Notes: generated from the letters alone by a model not told the origin. DNA of 64,000 nt from Oscillospiraceae bacterium (GCA_015069045.1 SVJJ01000005.1:57213-121212); one strand, 5' to 3'; positions 55,571-63,915 are shown, counted from the first letter of the stretch. Numbers and translations: made by a program.

Positions 55571-55966
55571 TTAATTGCTTCCGTAGATGCGTGTAACTTC
55601 GTTAAGCACTACATCAACATGTCCAACCTTTGCATTCGTATCGTTTGCATCTTTAAAATCGTAACTCATCGCAAAATTTGTGCGATAGCCTGTTCTGGAA
55701 ATTGCAGCATATGCATTAAATGTATTTTGGAAATTACCTTTGTACCCCGGAATTATGTCGCCTTGCACATCGTCGCAACTATACTTACTTTCAAAACTAC
55801 GGAATCGATTATCCGATGCATAGAACATTCCACCTTCTCTGTCTATCTTAAAAATCTCAATTTCACCTTCGTAGATATCAATGCAGGTATCTCTAAGTTT
55901 TGAATTCGTGATACCCTGTTCATTTAATTTACGATGCACCTGTTGTAGAAACTTTTCAACATACAT
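55571..55966 (-). CDS. Hypothetical protein, 131 residues
   Basis: An unrecognised soluble protein: an N-terminal helix YVEKFLQQVHRKLNEQGITNSKLRDTCIDIYEGEIEIFKI followed by mixed sequence with FYASDNRFRSFESKYSCDD and a final HVDVVLNEVTRIYG. ATG 55966 has AGGAG 9 bases upstream, while ATG 55975 directly abuts that site. It is the first gene of the minus-strand module after an upstream hairpin terminator. Confidence 0.58.
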   Translation of the reverse strand: MYVEKFLQQVHRKLNEQGITNSKLRDTCIDIYEGEIEIFKIDREGGMFYASDNRFRSFESKYSCDDVQGDIIPGYKGNFQNTFNAYAAISRTGYRTNFAMSYDFKDANDTNAKVGHVDVVLNEVTRIYGSN

Positions 55967-56000
55967 TTCTTTCATCTCCTCTCTAATTTTATATATAAAA

Positions 56001-56034
56001 AAGACGATAATCTCTTTTTCGAAATTATCGTCTT
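56001..56034 (-). terminator. Hairpin terminator upstream of the unknown module
   Basis: An 11-base perfect stem AAGACGATAAT / ATTATCGTCTT followed on the minus strand by TTTTTT; it would end transcripts from the broken permease or act as a leader hairpin of the 131-residue gene. Confidence 0.72.
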
Positions 56035-56429
56035 GATTTTCAAGTTATTCTATTGTTTTTATTCAGTCTTTTTTCTTTTTTTATGATTAAAATTCGATTG
56101 AAGGTTGGTAAAAGTGTTTAGTTTACCCTCTGCATCCCTCATTTTCACAATATCTGCATTTTATAAAGATTTCAAAAAACCGCATAAACACTGGGGTTTT
56201 AGCACTGTATCTTTCCTATCACCTCTTTATACCATACATAAATAAAAATAACAACTATTACAAAATATACGTAGGCATTTTACGCCTTAAAATGCTATTC
56301 GGCATAAACACCACCCGACATCAGTAGAAAATAGGAAACACCGCAATAAATTGCGGTGTTTAAATGTATCTGTATATTTTTGGTTCTGTAATATTGTATT
56401 CTATAAATAATTTCTTCAAAAGGATGCAA

Positions 56430-56519
56430 AGGAACAGGGCGCTTTTTAAATGAATAAATAAAATTGGTCCCGTTGAACCCTACACCGCCTGTAATCAAAA
56501 TTCTCGCTTTAAAAATGCA
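56430..56519 (-). pseudogene. N-terminal remnant of an RmlB/NAD-dependent epimerase-like gene
   Basis: The minus strand encodes KARILITGGVGFNGTNFIYSF, which has the Rossmann start TGGxGFxGxNF of dTDP-glucose 4,6-dehydratases. After about 25 residues the similarity ends abruptly and the frame continues with unrelated sequence. It is most simply a fragment left by deletion in a nucleotide-sugar locus. Confidence 0.42.
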
Positions 56520-56539
56520 CGCTACTTATTGCAATATAA

Positions 56540-57185
56540 CTACTTATTCTTTATTTTAGAGTAAGAGAAAAAAATTAGACCTAATATTATCCATGCAACC
56601 AAACAAATATACGATTCTTTGCCAAGGGAACAATTAAGCATTGGAATTGGTACAAGCAAAAGCGCTGCAAACACAAACGATAAAATAACTCCAAGTAATC
56701 CCATGATAATAATAAATTTTTTCTTTTCATTTAAGGCAAATTTAAATGCCGCAAGAGATGTGTACCCAAATCCAATAGCCGCTCCTATTGACGACATATC
56801 TACAATCCATCCAAGGGCCGTTCTACCCACAAATGGAGAAAACAAAGAGATAACCATAATAAATATTATAGCATTCTTAGGAGTTTTACTCTTTGCATCA
56901 AGTTTTGCAAAAAAAAGCAGGTAAAACTTTTTCTTTTCCCATTGAATATAAAAGTCTGCTAGCTGCCATATAAAATCCAACTATACCCGATAAAATAGCA
57001 CCTAAAACAGCAATTCCCATTGCTATAGCAGTTCCAAGAGGTCCCGCCTTTGGAAGGAATGTATTTCCGGGCATAACGAATGCTCCCCATCCAATAATAC
57101 ATCCCAATGCTAATGCCCAGACATTTATAGGTGAAAGTTTCTTTTGTAGTTCTAAATTCTCCATTTTTTCATCTCCTTCCATCAT
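56540..57185 (-). pseudogene. APC-family amino-acid permease, internally deleted and frameshifted
   Basis: The start codes for LSPINVWALALGCIIGWGAFVMPGNTFLPKAGPLG, the first segments of an APC permease. It then jumps from AIAMGIAVLGAIL directly to SGIVGFYMAASRLLYSMGKEKVLPAFF, which normally lies after transmembrane segment 7, so several segments are missing. In a run of A residues near 56905-56925 the frame shifts, and the next frame continues AKLDAKSKTPKNAIIFIMV to the C-terminus. Total coding length is about half that of a functional permease. Confidence 0.85.
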
Positions 57186-57200
57186 TTTTGGTCATCATGT

Positions 57201-58289
57201 CTATTTCAGTATAATATCGCAGATCAAATTCACTTCATTGTCTGTAAGCCCAGCATACAACGGAAGCGTAAGCACATTTTCAGAAATATGTTTTGCAATT
57301 GGAGTTTCGCCTCTATATTTCCCCTTGTAACAGGAAAATTCATTTGTAATCGGATAAAAATATTTTCTTGCAAAAATATTATTTTCGCTGAGTTTCTCCG
57401 CAACCTCAACACGGTTATATTTATATCCATCAAACACTACGGGAAAATACGCATAATTCTTCGTAACACCTTTCTGTATCTGTGAAAGCTTAATTCCCTC
57501 TATATTTTCAAGGCGCGCTCTGTATGTTGCCTCTGCTTTTTTTCTTTTTACAAGTTCTTCGTCTATATATCGAAGATTACAAATACCCATTGCTGCTTGA
57601 AACTCATTCATTTTGGCATTTGTGCCGACGTAATTAACACTTTCGGGGTTTGTTATGCCAAAGTTACGAAGAGAAGCAATCTTTTCCGTAAGGCTATCGT
57701 CCTTATATGTAAGACACCCGCCCTCAATAGTATTAAATACCTTTGTAGCGTGGAAACTGAACATACTGATATTACCAAATGTTCCTATACCCTTGTCACC
57801 GATTTTCACACCGAAAACATGTGCCGCATCGTAAATTACCTTTAGATTATGTTTATTAGCAATTTTCTCAATTTTATCCACATCGCATACATTACCGTAA
57901 ACATGAACAGGTATAATAGCACTTGTTTTATCTGTGATAAGTGCTTCAATCTTATCAGCATCTATTGTATATGTATCTGGATTTACATCGCAAAAAACAG
58001 GCGTTAATCCGCAATCTACTATTGCATTTGTTGTTGATGCAAACGTAAACGGAGTTGTAATAACCTCGCCCTTGAGTCCCAATGCACGAATAGCAATACA
58101 CAGCGCAAGATGCCCATTAGTAAACAAAGATACATTCTCTGCGCAAAGATATGCCCCCACTTTTTTCTGAAATTCATTGTGCAGTGGCCCCATATTAGTC
58201 AAATGCCTTGATTTAAATATTGGTTTTATAGCCTTGCAATACTCCTCATAAGAGGGCATTGACGAGCGCGTTACGTTGATTCTATTCAT
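57201..58289 (-). CDS. DegT/DnrJ/EryC1-family aminotransferase
   Basis: A 362-residue PLP-dependent sugar aminotransferase. It opens with VTRSSMPSYEEYCKAIKPIF, followed by LTNMGPLHNEFQKKVGAYL and SLFTNGHLALCIAI, and has the PLP-binding Asp154 in YDAAH and the Schiff-base Lys183 in MFSFHATKVFNTIEGG. It is closest in appearance to VioA/Fdt-type enzymes that convert dTDP-4-keto-6-deoxyglucose to 4-amino sugars. GAGGGAATT precedes the ATG. The RmlB remnant nearby would have produced such a substrate; whether an intact RmlB exists elsewhere is not known. Confidence 0.92.
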   Translation of the reverse strand: MNRINVTRSSMPSYEEYCKAIKPIFKSRHLTNMGPLHNEFQKKVGAYLCAENVSLFTNGHLALCIAIRALGLKGEVITTPFTFASTTNAIVDCGLTPVFCDVNPDTYTIDADKIEALITDKTSAIIPVHVYGNVCDVDKIEKIANKHNLKVIYDAAHVFGVKIGDKGIGTFGNISMFSFHATKVFNTIEGGCLTYKDDSLTEKIASLRNFGITNPESVNYVGTNAKMNEFQAAMGICNLRYIDEELVKRKKAEATYRARLENIEGIKLSQIQKGVTKNYAYFPVVFDGYKYNRVEVAEKLSENNIFARKYFYPITNEFSCYKGKYRGETPIAKHISENVLTLPLYAGLTDNEVNLICDIILK

Positions 58290-58313
58290 AATTCCCTCTT
58301 TCTCTCAAGAAAT

Positions 58314-58673
58314 TTATTCCCACCAGAACTTACTATCGTCCATTTTCCAGCCTATAAGCTCTTCCATTTCTTTTCTCATTCCTCTTCCATACATAAGCTG
58401 CCACATACATTCTCCTGCAAAGTTACCTTCCATTATGCACCAGCCCTTTTTAGAAAGAACCATATCCCAACCTATGTATCGAATATTGGGAAAATGTCTG
58501 CCTATTTTATCGGTTATTTCCACAAGTTCTTTCCATTTTGGAATTTCAAAGCCTTCTATTTTAACATTTGTTGATGGATGATATTCATAAATATCTTCCG
58601 TTTCACTAAAGGCATTCGTGTTCACTATGCCGCTTACAGGATCTATTTCTGCTAAAAATTGGTTTTTGCACCT
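58314..58673 (-). pseudogene. C-terminal fragment of a sugar-transfer-associated ATP-grasp protein
   Basis: About 119 residues reading AEIDPVSGIVNTNAFSETEDIYEYHPSTNV to NIRYIGWDMVLSKKGWCIMEGNF, which is the C-terminal end of the PF14397-type ATP-grasp family. The N-terminal two thirds are missing. The fragment continues in the same frame directly after the stop codon of the SLC13 gene, so the junction looks like a deletion or insertion point. Translation might start at GTG 58625, but no functional ATP-binding half is present. Confidence 0.7.
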
Positions 58674-59948
58674 TTATATTGTGAGTCCATAAATTAATGG
58701 CACCAAGGTTATAATTGTTATATAGGTGATAACGTCAAATATAAATGAATACTTAAAGTAGTCCCCAAATCTGTAGCCAACACACATCGACATCCCCAAA
58801 GTTGAGCTTGCAAGCGGACAACTGAGTGCTACTCCCGAAGCAATTGTTGCCCCTAATGCATATGTATACATGTTAAGTCCCATATCGGGCGCTATAGAAA
58901 TAACAATAGGCAAAACAATGAGCAGCGCTGTTGAGTTCGATATTAACTCACTTGTAAGCTGAGTAAGAAGTACAATAATGCAGAAAAACATAAATGGAGT
59001 TAAAGAATCTCCAACTAAATACTTAAATCCATCTGAAATAAGCTGTGTACCCCCTGCAGCTTCAAGAGCCTTTGCAAGACCAAGGCAGCCTGCCAAACGT
59101 CCAACAATGTTCCAATTTACAGCCGTTATAGCCTTCTTCTGTGAAATACAACCTGTCATTATGCAAAGCACTGCTGCTACCGAACTTGTGATTGGAAGAG
59201 GAATCCACTCCGTTATGTATAAAAGAACTGTAATCACAAATACACATGAAACGATTATCATTTTCGTTTTGCTGTAAGTTTTCACTTCACCATCGGCTAT
59301 GTATTCAACCTCATCGATTCTTCCTTGCCAAATTTTTTTGCCCCTGTTATAGCCATAAGTAAGGCAATATATTAAGCCTAAAATAATGAGTATTCCGCCA
59401 ACTAAAGTGAAATCAAAGGTTTTAAAGGTTTTTGCTCCTACTCCTTCTAACAGCCCTTGTGCTGTCATCTGCTGAGTGGAGCCAACAAGGGTAGATGCTC
59501 CGCCAATAACACAGCCATATGCAATTGGCATTATCAGGTTTTTGCCCTCTATTTTAGAATCTGAGGCTTTAGACAGGCCCATAATAATTGGTATAAATAT
59601 TGCAAGAACTGCCGAATTTGTTAAAAATGCCGACATGATTGAAGAAACGAGATATGTTCCTATAATCAGCTTTTTCTCAGAATTTTTTGCTGCCTTTACA
59701 ATTGTTGCTCCAATCGTATTCGCTAAGCCTGTTTCGGCTATTGCCGCACCTATTACCATTACGCCAATAGTAAGTATAACCGTACTTGATGCAAATTGTC
59801 CAAATGCAGTTTTAAAATCGCAAACCCCGGCTATTACCATTACAGTACATCCCAACACGGCAGTTGTTGCCATCGGGAATTTATCCCATACAAATAGCGC
59901 TATACAAAGCACAAAAATAATAAGTGATAATACATCTGTTGGAATCAT
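58674..59948 (-). CDS. SLC13/DASS-family anion permease
   Basis: An integral membrane protein of 424 residues with about eleven segments. The two helical-hairpin motifs of divalent anion/sodium symporters are seen as SAFLTNSAVLAIFIPI and SELISNSTALLIVLPI. Typical substrates are dicarboxylates, sulfate or citrate, and none can be chosen here. ATG 59948 overlaps the ATP-grasp stop as TGATG, with AAGGAGG 7 bases upstream, so the two genes are translationally coupled. That coupling suggests transport of a substrate or product of the ATP-grasp enzyme. Confidence 0.88.
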   Translation of the reverse strand: MIPTDVLSLIIFVLCIALFVWDKFPMATTAVLGCTVMVIAGVCDFKTAFGQFASSTVILTIGVMVIGAAIAETGLANTIGATIVKAAKNSEKKLIIGTYLVSSIMSAFLTNSAVLAIFIPIIMGLSKASDSKIEGKNLIMPIAYGCVIGGASTLVGSTQQMTAQGLLEGVGAKTFKTFDFTLVGGILIILGLIYCLTYGYNRGKKIWQGRIDEVEYIADGEVKTYSKTKMIIVSCVFVITVLLYITEWIPLPITSSVAAVLCIMTGCISQKKAITAVNWNIVGRLAGCLGLAKALEAAGGTQLISDGFKYLVGDSLTPFMFFCIIVLLTQLTSELISNSTALLIVLPIVISIAPDMGLNMYTYALGATIASGVALSCPLASSTLGMSMCVGYRFGDYFKYSFIFDVITYITIITLVPLIYGLTI

Positions 59949-61201
59949 CAACCCACCTCCTTAATCTTTGTTGTATCAATATTGCCAAAAAGCATATTTT
60001 CTCCATTTTCATCAATGACTTCTAAGGTGTTTAGAACATTGTCTATGGCTACTTTTAAAGCTTCAACACTTTCTGCTATAATATCCACCTCGGCTACTCG
60101 TTGGTTTACATTCCCGGTAAATCCCACTGTTTCACCTTCATTATGACGAATAGTATAGCAAACAACCTCGTTCATTTTATCGAGTTTATCAAGTCCTCTT
60201 ATTTCTTTAATTTTTCCTTCACGTATAACGGGAAATAATGTTATTACCGACTTTCCCTTAAGAAGTGCCAAATCTTTTCTGAGTTCTCCAAATTCTGATG
60301 TAATTTCTCCCGTAAGTGCAAAATTTACCATCATTTTCATAATGTCAATGTTCCAGATTTTTTCAAACATCGTATCGTATTCGCTTCCGGGGAATCTGTA
60401 ACCCGGATCAAAAAAGCGAACTGTGTTACCATCCACAAAGCCCTGCATGAATACGGGACCATTTTTTATGCCTAATCCTTTAAGCATGTTTAAGAAACAC
60501 TCTTCCACATTATTTATATAAAGGCTTGTATACTGCGATGGAGATACTGTACCTATCCCAACCTTTTCAAGTCCATGTTCAATTGCGCCAAGATATCGGT
60601 CGGATGTTTTCGTCATATATGGCACACCATCTTTAAATATATACGTCATCGTAAATTCGCCCGTGTTTCCCATATATTTTTCTATAATTGCTTTTTTATT
60701 ATCAGATTCACTCTCTGCAAATTCAATTGCACGCCCAAGCTCCTCGGCACCATAGCAAACTGTTTGTCCCCTGGATCCCCTACTGTGGGCAGGTTTTACC
60801 AGCACCGGATATTCTATATTATCATTCATTTCATATGTTGGAATTACATCCACTCCGTATTTTTGGCAACACGCCTTAAAGGCATCTTTATCGGTTAATG
60901 TAAATACCTGCTCCCAATTTCCTATATAGCAAGGAAGATTAAGTTCCTTACATATCTGATAGTAATATCTCTGGCAAGGGTCAAGATGAGTACTGATAAC
61001 GGCATCTATCTTTTCCTCTTTGCACATTTTAACAATGCCGTCAACATCTTTAATGTCGAGCATATAGCTTTTATCTGCCATTATTTTTGCGGGAGAATTC
61101 TCTATATAGTCAGTAACTATTGTATAGAGCCCCATTTCTTTTGCAGCTTTTACAAGCTTACAGTGAAGATTTGCTCCACCTAAAATCAGGATTTTTTTCA
61201 T
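59948..61201 (-). CDS. ATP-grasp carboxylate-amine ligase
   Basis: A 417-residue ligase of the ATP-grasp superfamily, in the group with biotin carboxylase/carnosine-synthase-like folds. It begins MKKILILGGANLHCKLVKAAKEMG (preATP-grasp), has VLVKPAHSRGSRGQTVC as the glycine-rich ATP loop, and GPVFMQGFVDGNTVRFFDPGYRFPGSEYDTM with the Mg/ATP-binding acidic residues. Such enzymes join an amino acid to another carboxylate through an acyl phosphate. Substrates are not known. It is the first gene of the minus-strand unit with the SLC13 permease. Confidence 0.88.
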   Translation of the reverse strand: MKKILILGGANLHCKLVKAAKEMGLYTIVTDYIENSPAKIMADKSYMLDIKDVDGIVKMCKEEKIDAVISTHLDPCQRYYYQICKELNLPCYIGNWEQVFTLTDKDAFKACCQKYGVDVIPTYEMNDNIEYPVLVKPAHSRGSRGQTVCYGAEELGRAIEFAESESDNKKAIIEKYMGNTGEFTMTYIFKDGVPYMTKTSDRYLGAIEHGLEKVGIGTVSPSQYTSLYINNVEECFLNMLKGLGIKNGPVFMQGFVDGNTVRFFDPGYRFPGSEYDTMFEKIWNIDIMKMMVNFALTGEITSEFGELRKDLALLKGKSVITLFPVIREGKIKEIRGLDKLDKMNEVVCYTIRHNEGETVGFTGNVNQRVAEVDIIAESVEALKVAIDNVLNTLEVIDENGENMLFGNIDTTKIKEVG

Positions 61202-61863
61202 AATGCAATTCCTCGTCTTTTATATATAAAATTTTTAATTAAATCTTATATGTAGATAAAACTTTCATTTTTACTGTAAACCATATAATTTGTGCTTCTT
61301 GACCGATGACTATTTTATCTTTTTTTTATAAATTAAAGGATTTGGCTTGGGACAATATTTCATAATAAAATATTTTACATTCAATTTAACTGAATACTTC
61401 CAATTATAATTGAGTTCTTCAACACTACCAACGATTGAGTGCATGCATAAACAGATTTGCCCCAAGCTTTTTTTACCATTCATACAGGAAGTGGGTGCCA
61501 TCAAGTTTAGTTCGCCTTTCTAAATAGAGATTTTTCTATCTGCAAACGGCGTTTCCGGATTAAAAATGCAACATTCAGCCTGACTTAACACACTTTTCAG
61601 TTTATCATCCATATGATCTATAAATTATGAATTTTTAACATAAATTTTTATACACCTATATAATATTTTATCATAAATTGCTATATATTGCAATATATAA
61701 ATTTCTCAAATAGGTTATACTGTCTCGTTGATTTGGGAAAAATCACATCTGCCAAACATATCGCTGCATTGCTAAAACATTGCTTGCGTCAAGACAAGAC
61801 TAAAAACACAAATGTATAAAATCATGCATATTATGTAGAAAAAAGATTATGTAGGTGATTTAC
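61202..61863. other. Intergenic region, possible decayed small ORFs
   Basis: No supported gene. A minus-strand frame from 61501 down to 61310 (63 residues, MAPTSCMNGKKSLGQICLC at the start) has only a poorly spaced AAAGGCG. A plus-strand frame at 61688-61819 encodes LYCLVDLGKITSAKHIAALLK, which looks like part of a genuine helical protein but has only a TTG start and no ribosome binding site. Both are best regarded as remnants. Confidence 0.4.
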
Positions 61864-62346
61864 ATGTTCAAAAATTCTATACTAAATATCAAGGTAAAGC
61901 CTTATGCATTTGCAAGAATTAAAGGAAGCAATGATTATCCGCATATTGACGGTATTGTTTTCTTTTACAAGATACGGGAAGGCGTACTGGTTTCGTTTCA
62001 ACTGAATGGATTACCTGTATCTGATGACATTTGCAAAAAACCAATATTTGCAGTTCATATACACAACGGCGGAAGTTGTACGGGCAACAACACTGACCCA
62101 TTTGCAGATGCCATGATGCACTATAATCCCAACGATTGTGCTCATCCTTACCACGCAGGCGATTTGCCACCGATATTCAGTGTCGATGGGCTTGGTTTTT
62201 CTGTTTTTTTAATAAATAGATTCTCTGCGGAAAACATAATAGGAAAAACGATTATTATTCACTCTGCACCAGATGACTTTACAACTCAACCCTCTGGCAA
62301 TTCCGGCACAAAAATTGCTTGCGGTGTAATTTCATCTGTATATTAA
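61864..62346 (+). CDS. sodC: Cu/Zn superoxide dismutase family protein, no signal peptide
   Basis: A 160-residue beta-barrel protein with a complete set of ligands by comparison with human SOD1: H65 and H67 (AVHIHNGG), H86 (MMHYNPN), H94, H97 and D100 (AHPYHAGDLPP), and H133 (IIHSAPDDF). The structural disulfide is represented by C72 and C153 (IACGVI). There is no signal peptide or lipobox, unusual because most bacterial SodC is exported. AGGTGA, 6 bases before ATG 61864, is the start signal; an upstream GTG at 61855 is in frame. It probably dismutates superoxide in the cytosol. Confidence 0.87.
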   Translation: MFKNSILNIKVKPYAFARIKGSNDYPHIDGIVFFYKIREGVLVSFQLNGLPVSDDICKKPIFAVHIHNGGSCTGNNTDPFADAMMHYNPNDCAHPYHAGDLPPIFSVDGLGFSVFLINRFSAENIIGKTIIIHSAPDDFTTQPSGNSGTKIACGVISSVY

Positions 62347-62449
62347 GCGGGTTCCGCTTAATATACACTTTCTTGGTTATGCAGGATAAACGGTTCAGAT
62401 GCAATCCTTTTTTTGCCAATTGCGATACATAAGGTTTAGATGCAAACTT

Positions 62450-62899
62450 AGGCTCCCTTGTGTAAAGGGAGCTGTCAGCAAAGCTGACTGAGGGATTGTT
62501 TTATCACATTATCAATATGCATACATACACCCTCAAAGTTTTTCAAAACATCAAGATTTGATATTCTGATAACCTTTATCCCGAACTGTTCTAAATATTC
62601 TGTCCTCTTTTCATCGTTTAGAAGTCCTAAATCTTCATAGTGTTGAGAACCATCTAACTCAATAATAATGCTTGCCTTTGCACAATAGAAATCTGCTATA
62701 TATTTACCCAACACTTTTTGTCTTGTGAATTTCACCGGATACTCTCTTAAAAAGTCGTACCAAAGATGTCTTTCTTCTTTTGTCATATTCTTTCTAAGTT
62801 CCTTTGCAAACGGAACTATTTTGCTGTTGTGTTTTCTGTCCATTTACAACCCCTCCGAGTTTGCTTCGCAAACCCACCTCCCCTTACACAGGGGAGGCT
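62450..62899. mobile_element. DUF559 gene enclosed by hairpin-rich inverted terminal repeats
   Basis: The ends at 62450-62500 and 62846-62899 are inverted copies of one design: AGnCTCCC-YTGTGTAAR-GGGAG, then a second small hairpin, then GAGGG-TTGT. The second hairpin differs in sequence between the ends (GTCAGCaaaGCTGAC against GTTTGCgaaGCAAAC), yet both arms changed together, so pairing is conserved. The DUF559 gene fills the interior completely. There is no transposase and no clear target duplication, so mobility is inferred from the structure. Confidence 0.75.
62475..62843 (-). CDS. DUF559 (Vsr-like) endonuclease-domain protein
   Basis: A 122-residue protein of the DUF559 family, which shares the restriction-endonuclease-like fold with Vsr nicking enzymes. 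The likely catalytic set is D51 in KYIADFYC, E62 and D64 in IIELDGSQHYED with H68, and the C-terminal IKVIRISNLDVLKNFEGV. The right-hand repeat provides the ribosome binding site GGAGGGG 6 bases before the ATG, and the left-hand repeat encodes the last residues QSLSQLC and the stop. The nuclease is therefore intimately tied to its flanking repeats. Its substrate is unknown. Confidence 0.88.
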   Translation of the reverse strand: MDRKHNSKIVPFAKELRKNMTKEERHLWYDFLREYPVKFTRQKVLGKYIADFYCAKASIIIELDGSQHYEDLGLLNDEKRTEYLEQFGIKVIRISNLDVLKNFEGVCMHIDNVIKQSLSQLC

Positions 62900-63222
62900 T
62901 TCTTTCGACAACATTCGACATTCTTTATATTACTCGTGTCAAATCAGGAGAACAGTGAATAATAAGAACCATCACGAAATATAACGAAATCAAAGATTTC
63001 TATATTTCGGAGAACCTTGTTATGCTAAAGCATAATATGGACCTACTATTTTTCCCTTATACTTTCACTGGTTTTTCCTTAAACACTTTTCCTTAGAACC
63101 CGCGAGAATACTGGATTTTCTCGCTCCGATAGTATATGTAAATATCAAAATTAAGCAAACTAATCTTTTAAATTATATAGACTTGACACAAACACATCAT
63201 AACCGTCCCTTGTGTTATTATC
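62900..63222. other. Intergenic region with several inverted repeats
   Basis: No gene supported. It contains CGAAATATA-ac-GAAATC/GATTTC-TATATTTCG (62975-63009), TTATGCT/AGCATAA (63020-63035) and GCGAGAA/TTCTCGC (63102-63124). The hairpins are close together but have no T-run, so they are not ordinary terminators. Confidence 0.6.
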
Positions 63223-63915
63223 TTATACATTATACTTTCTCATATAACTGATTCCGTCTTCACCTTTTTCGAGTTTGACTATGAAATCAAATTTGTCATA
63301 CTCCACACACATATGAAAATCTGCCTCTGGAAAAACTTCATTTTGAGCTTTATCAAAAAACTTTGCCCCACTTGTTGTTTTAAGATTTTCTATTTCCGAT
63401 TGTAAATCTGTCTCACATTCCAAAAGCAAACTCTTTATATAATTGGCGCACAGATTATCCTCTTCAGTTTGCGAAACGGCTTCAAGTCCCATACATACTA
63501 AAGAAATATCCTTTTTGTCAGTTTTTTTAATATAATTTGCTATTGCCTTTGCACACAAAAGACTTCCGCCGATTATTTCATCTGCACCGTCAGCGTTAAC
63601 TATCCCTTGCGTGCCCGCACTTGTTGTATGAATTACCGTTTTGCCCTTCAAATCAAGCTTTACAATCTCAGAAGGCGAATTACCACAATCAAAACCCGGA
63701 AGGATTTTACCATGTCTCTCTCCTGCTAAGATATAATCAGGATTTTTTTCTTTAAAATCATACGCAAGCTTTACATCGCCTACGGGAATAATTTTTTCAG
63801 CACCCATAAAAAGGCAATATGCCTCTACTGAAAAAGCTCTAAAAACGTCTATTACCACCGTTGTTCCCGTTGCTTTTTTCGCTCCATCTACCATGTGTAA
63901 AATTTTAATTTTCAT
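63223..63915 (-). CDS. comB: ComB-like 2-phosphosulfolactate phosphatase family protein
   Basis: A 230-residue protein of the ComB family, which in methanogens dephosphorylates 2-phosphosulfolactate during coenzyme M synthesis. The family motifs VIDVFRAFSVEAYCLFMGAEKI, AGERHGKILPGFDCGNSPSE and VIHTTSAGTQGI are all present. No coenzyme M or sulfolactate genes lie nearby, and in bacteria the true substrate of this family is usually unknown. GGGGATAGAG precedes ATG 63915. Confidence 0.85.
   Translation of the reverse strand: MKIKILHMVDGAKKATGTTVVIDVFRAFSVEAYCLFMGAEKIIPVGDVKLAYDFKEKNPDYILAGERHGKILPGFDCGNSPSEIVKLDLKGKTVIHTTSAGTQGIVNADGADEIIGGSLLCAKAIANYIKKTDKKDISLVCMGLEAVSQTEEDNLCANYIKSLLLECETDLQSEIENLKTTSGAKFFDKAQNEVFPEADFHMCVEYDKFDFIVKLEKGEDGISYMRKYNV

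Larger units (their letters stand above)
55976..56539. other. Intergenic stretch with hairpins and gene remnants
   Basis: It holds the terminator-like hairpin AAGACGATAAT/ATTATCGTCTT (56001-56034, T-run on the minus strand), a 12-base inverted repeat AAACACCGCAAT/ATTGCGGTGTTT (56336-56361), and an RmlB-like fragment listed separately. The remainder is AT-rich with no supportable gene. Confidence 0.6.

Noticed and set aside
56059..56142. 27-residue peptide on the minus strand (MRDAEGKLNTFTNLQ...)
   Set aside because: No ribosome binding site and too short to support from one sequence.
61310..61501. 63-residue minus-strand gene
   Set aside because: Weak, badly spaced ribosome binding site and no recognisable or plausible domain; kept only as a remark in the gap entry.
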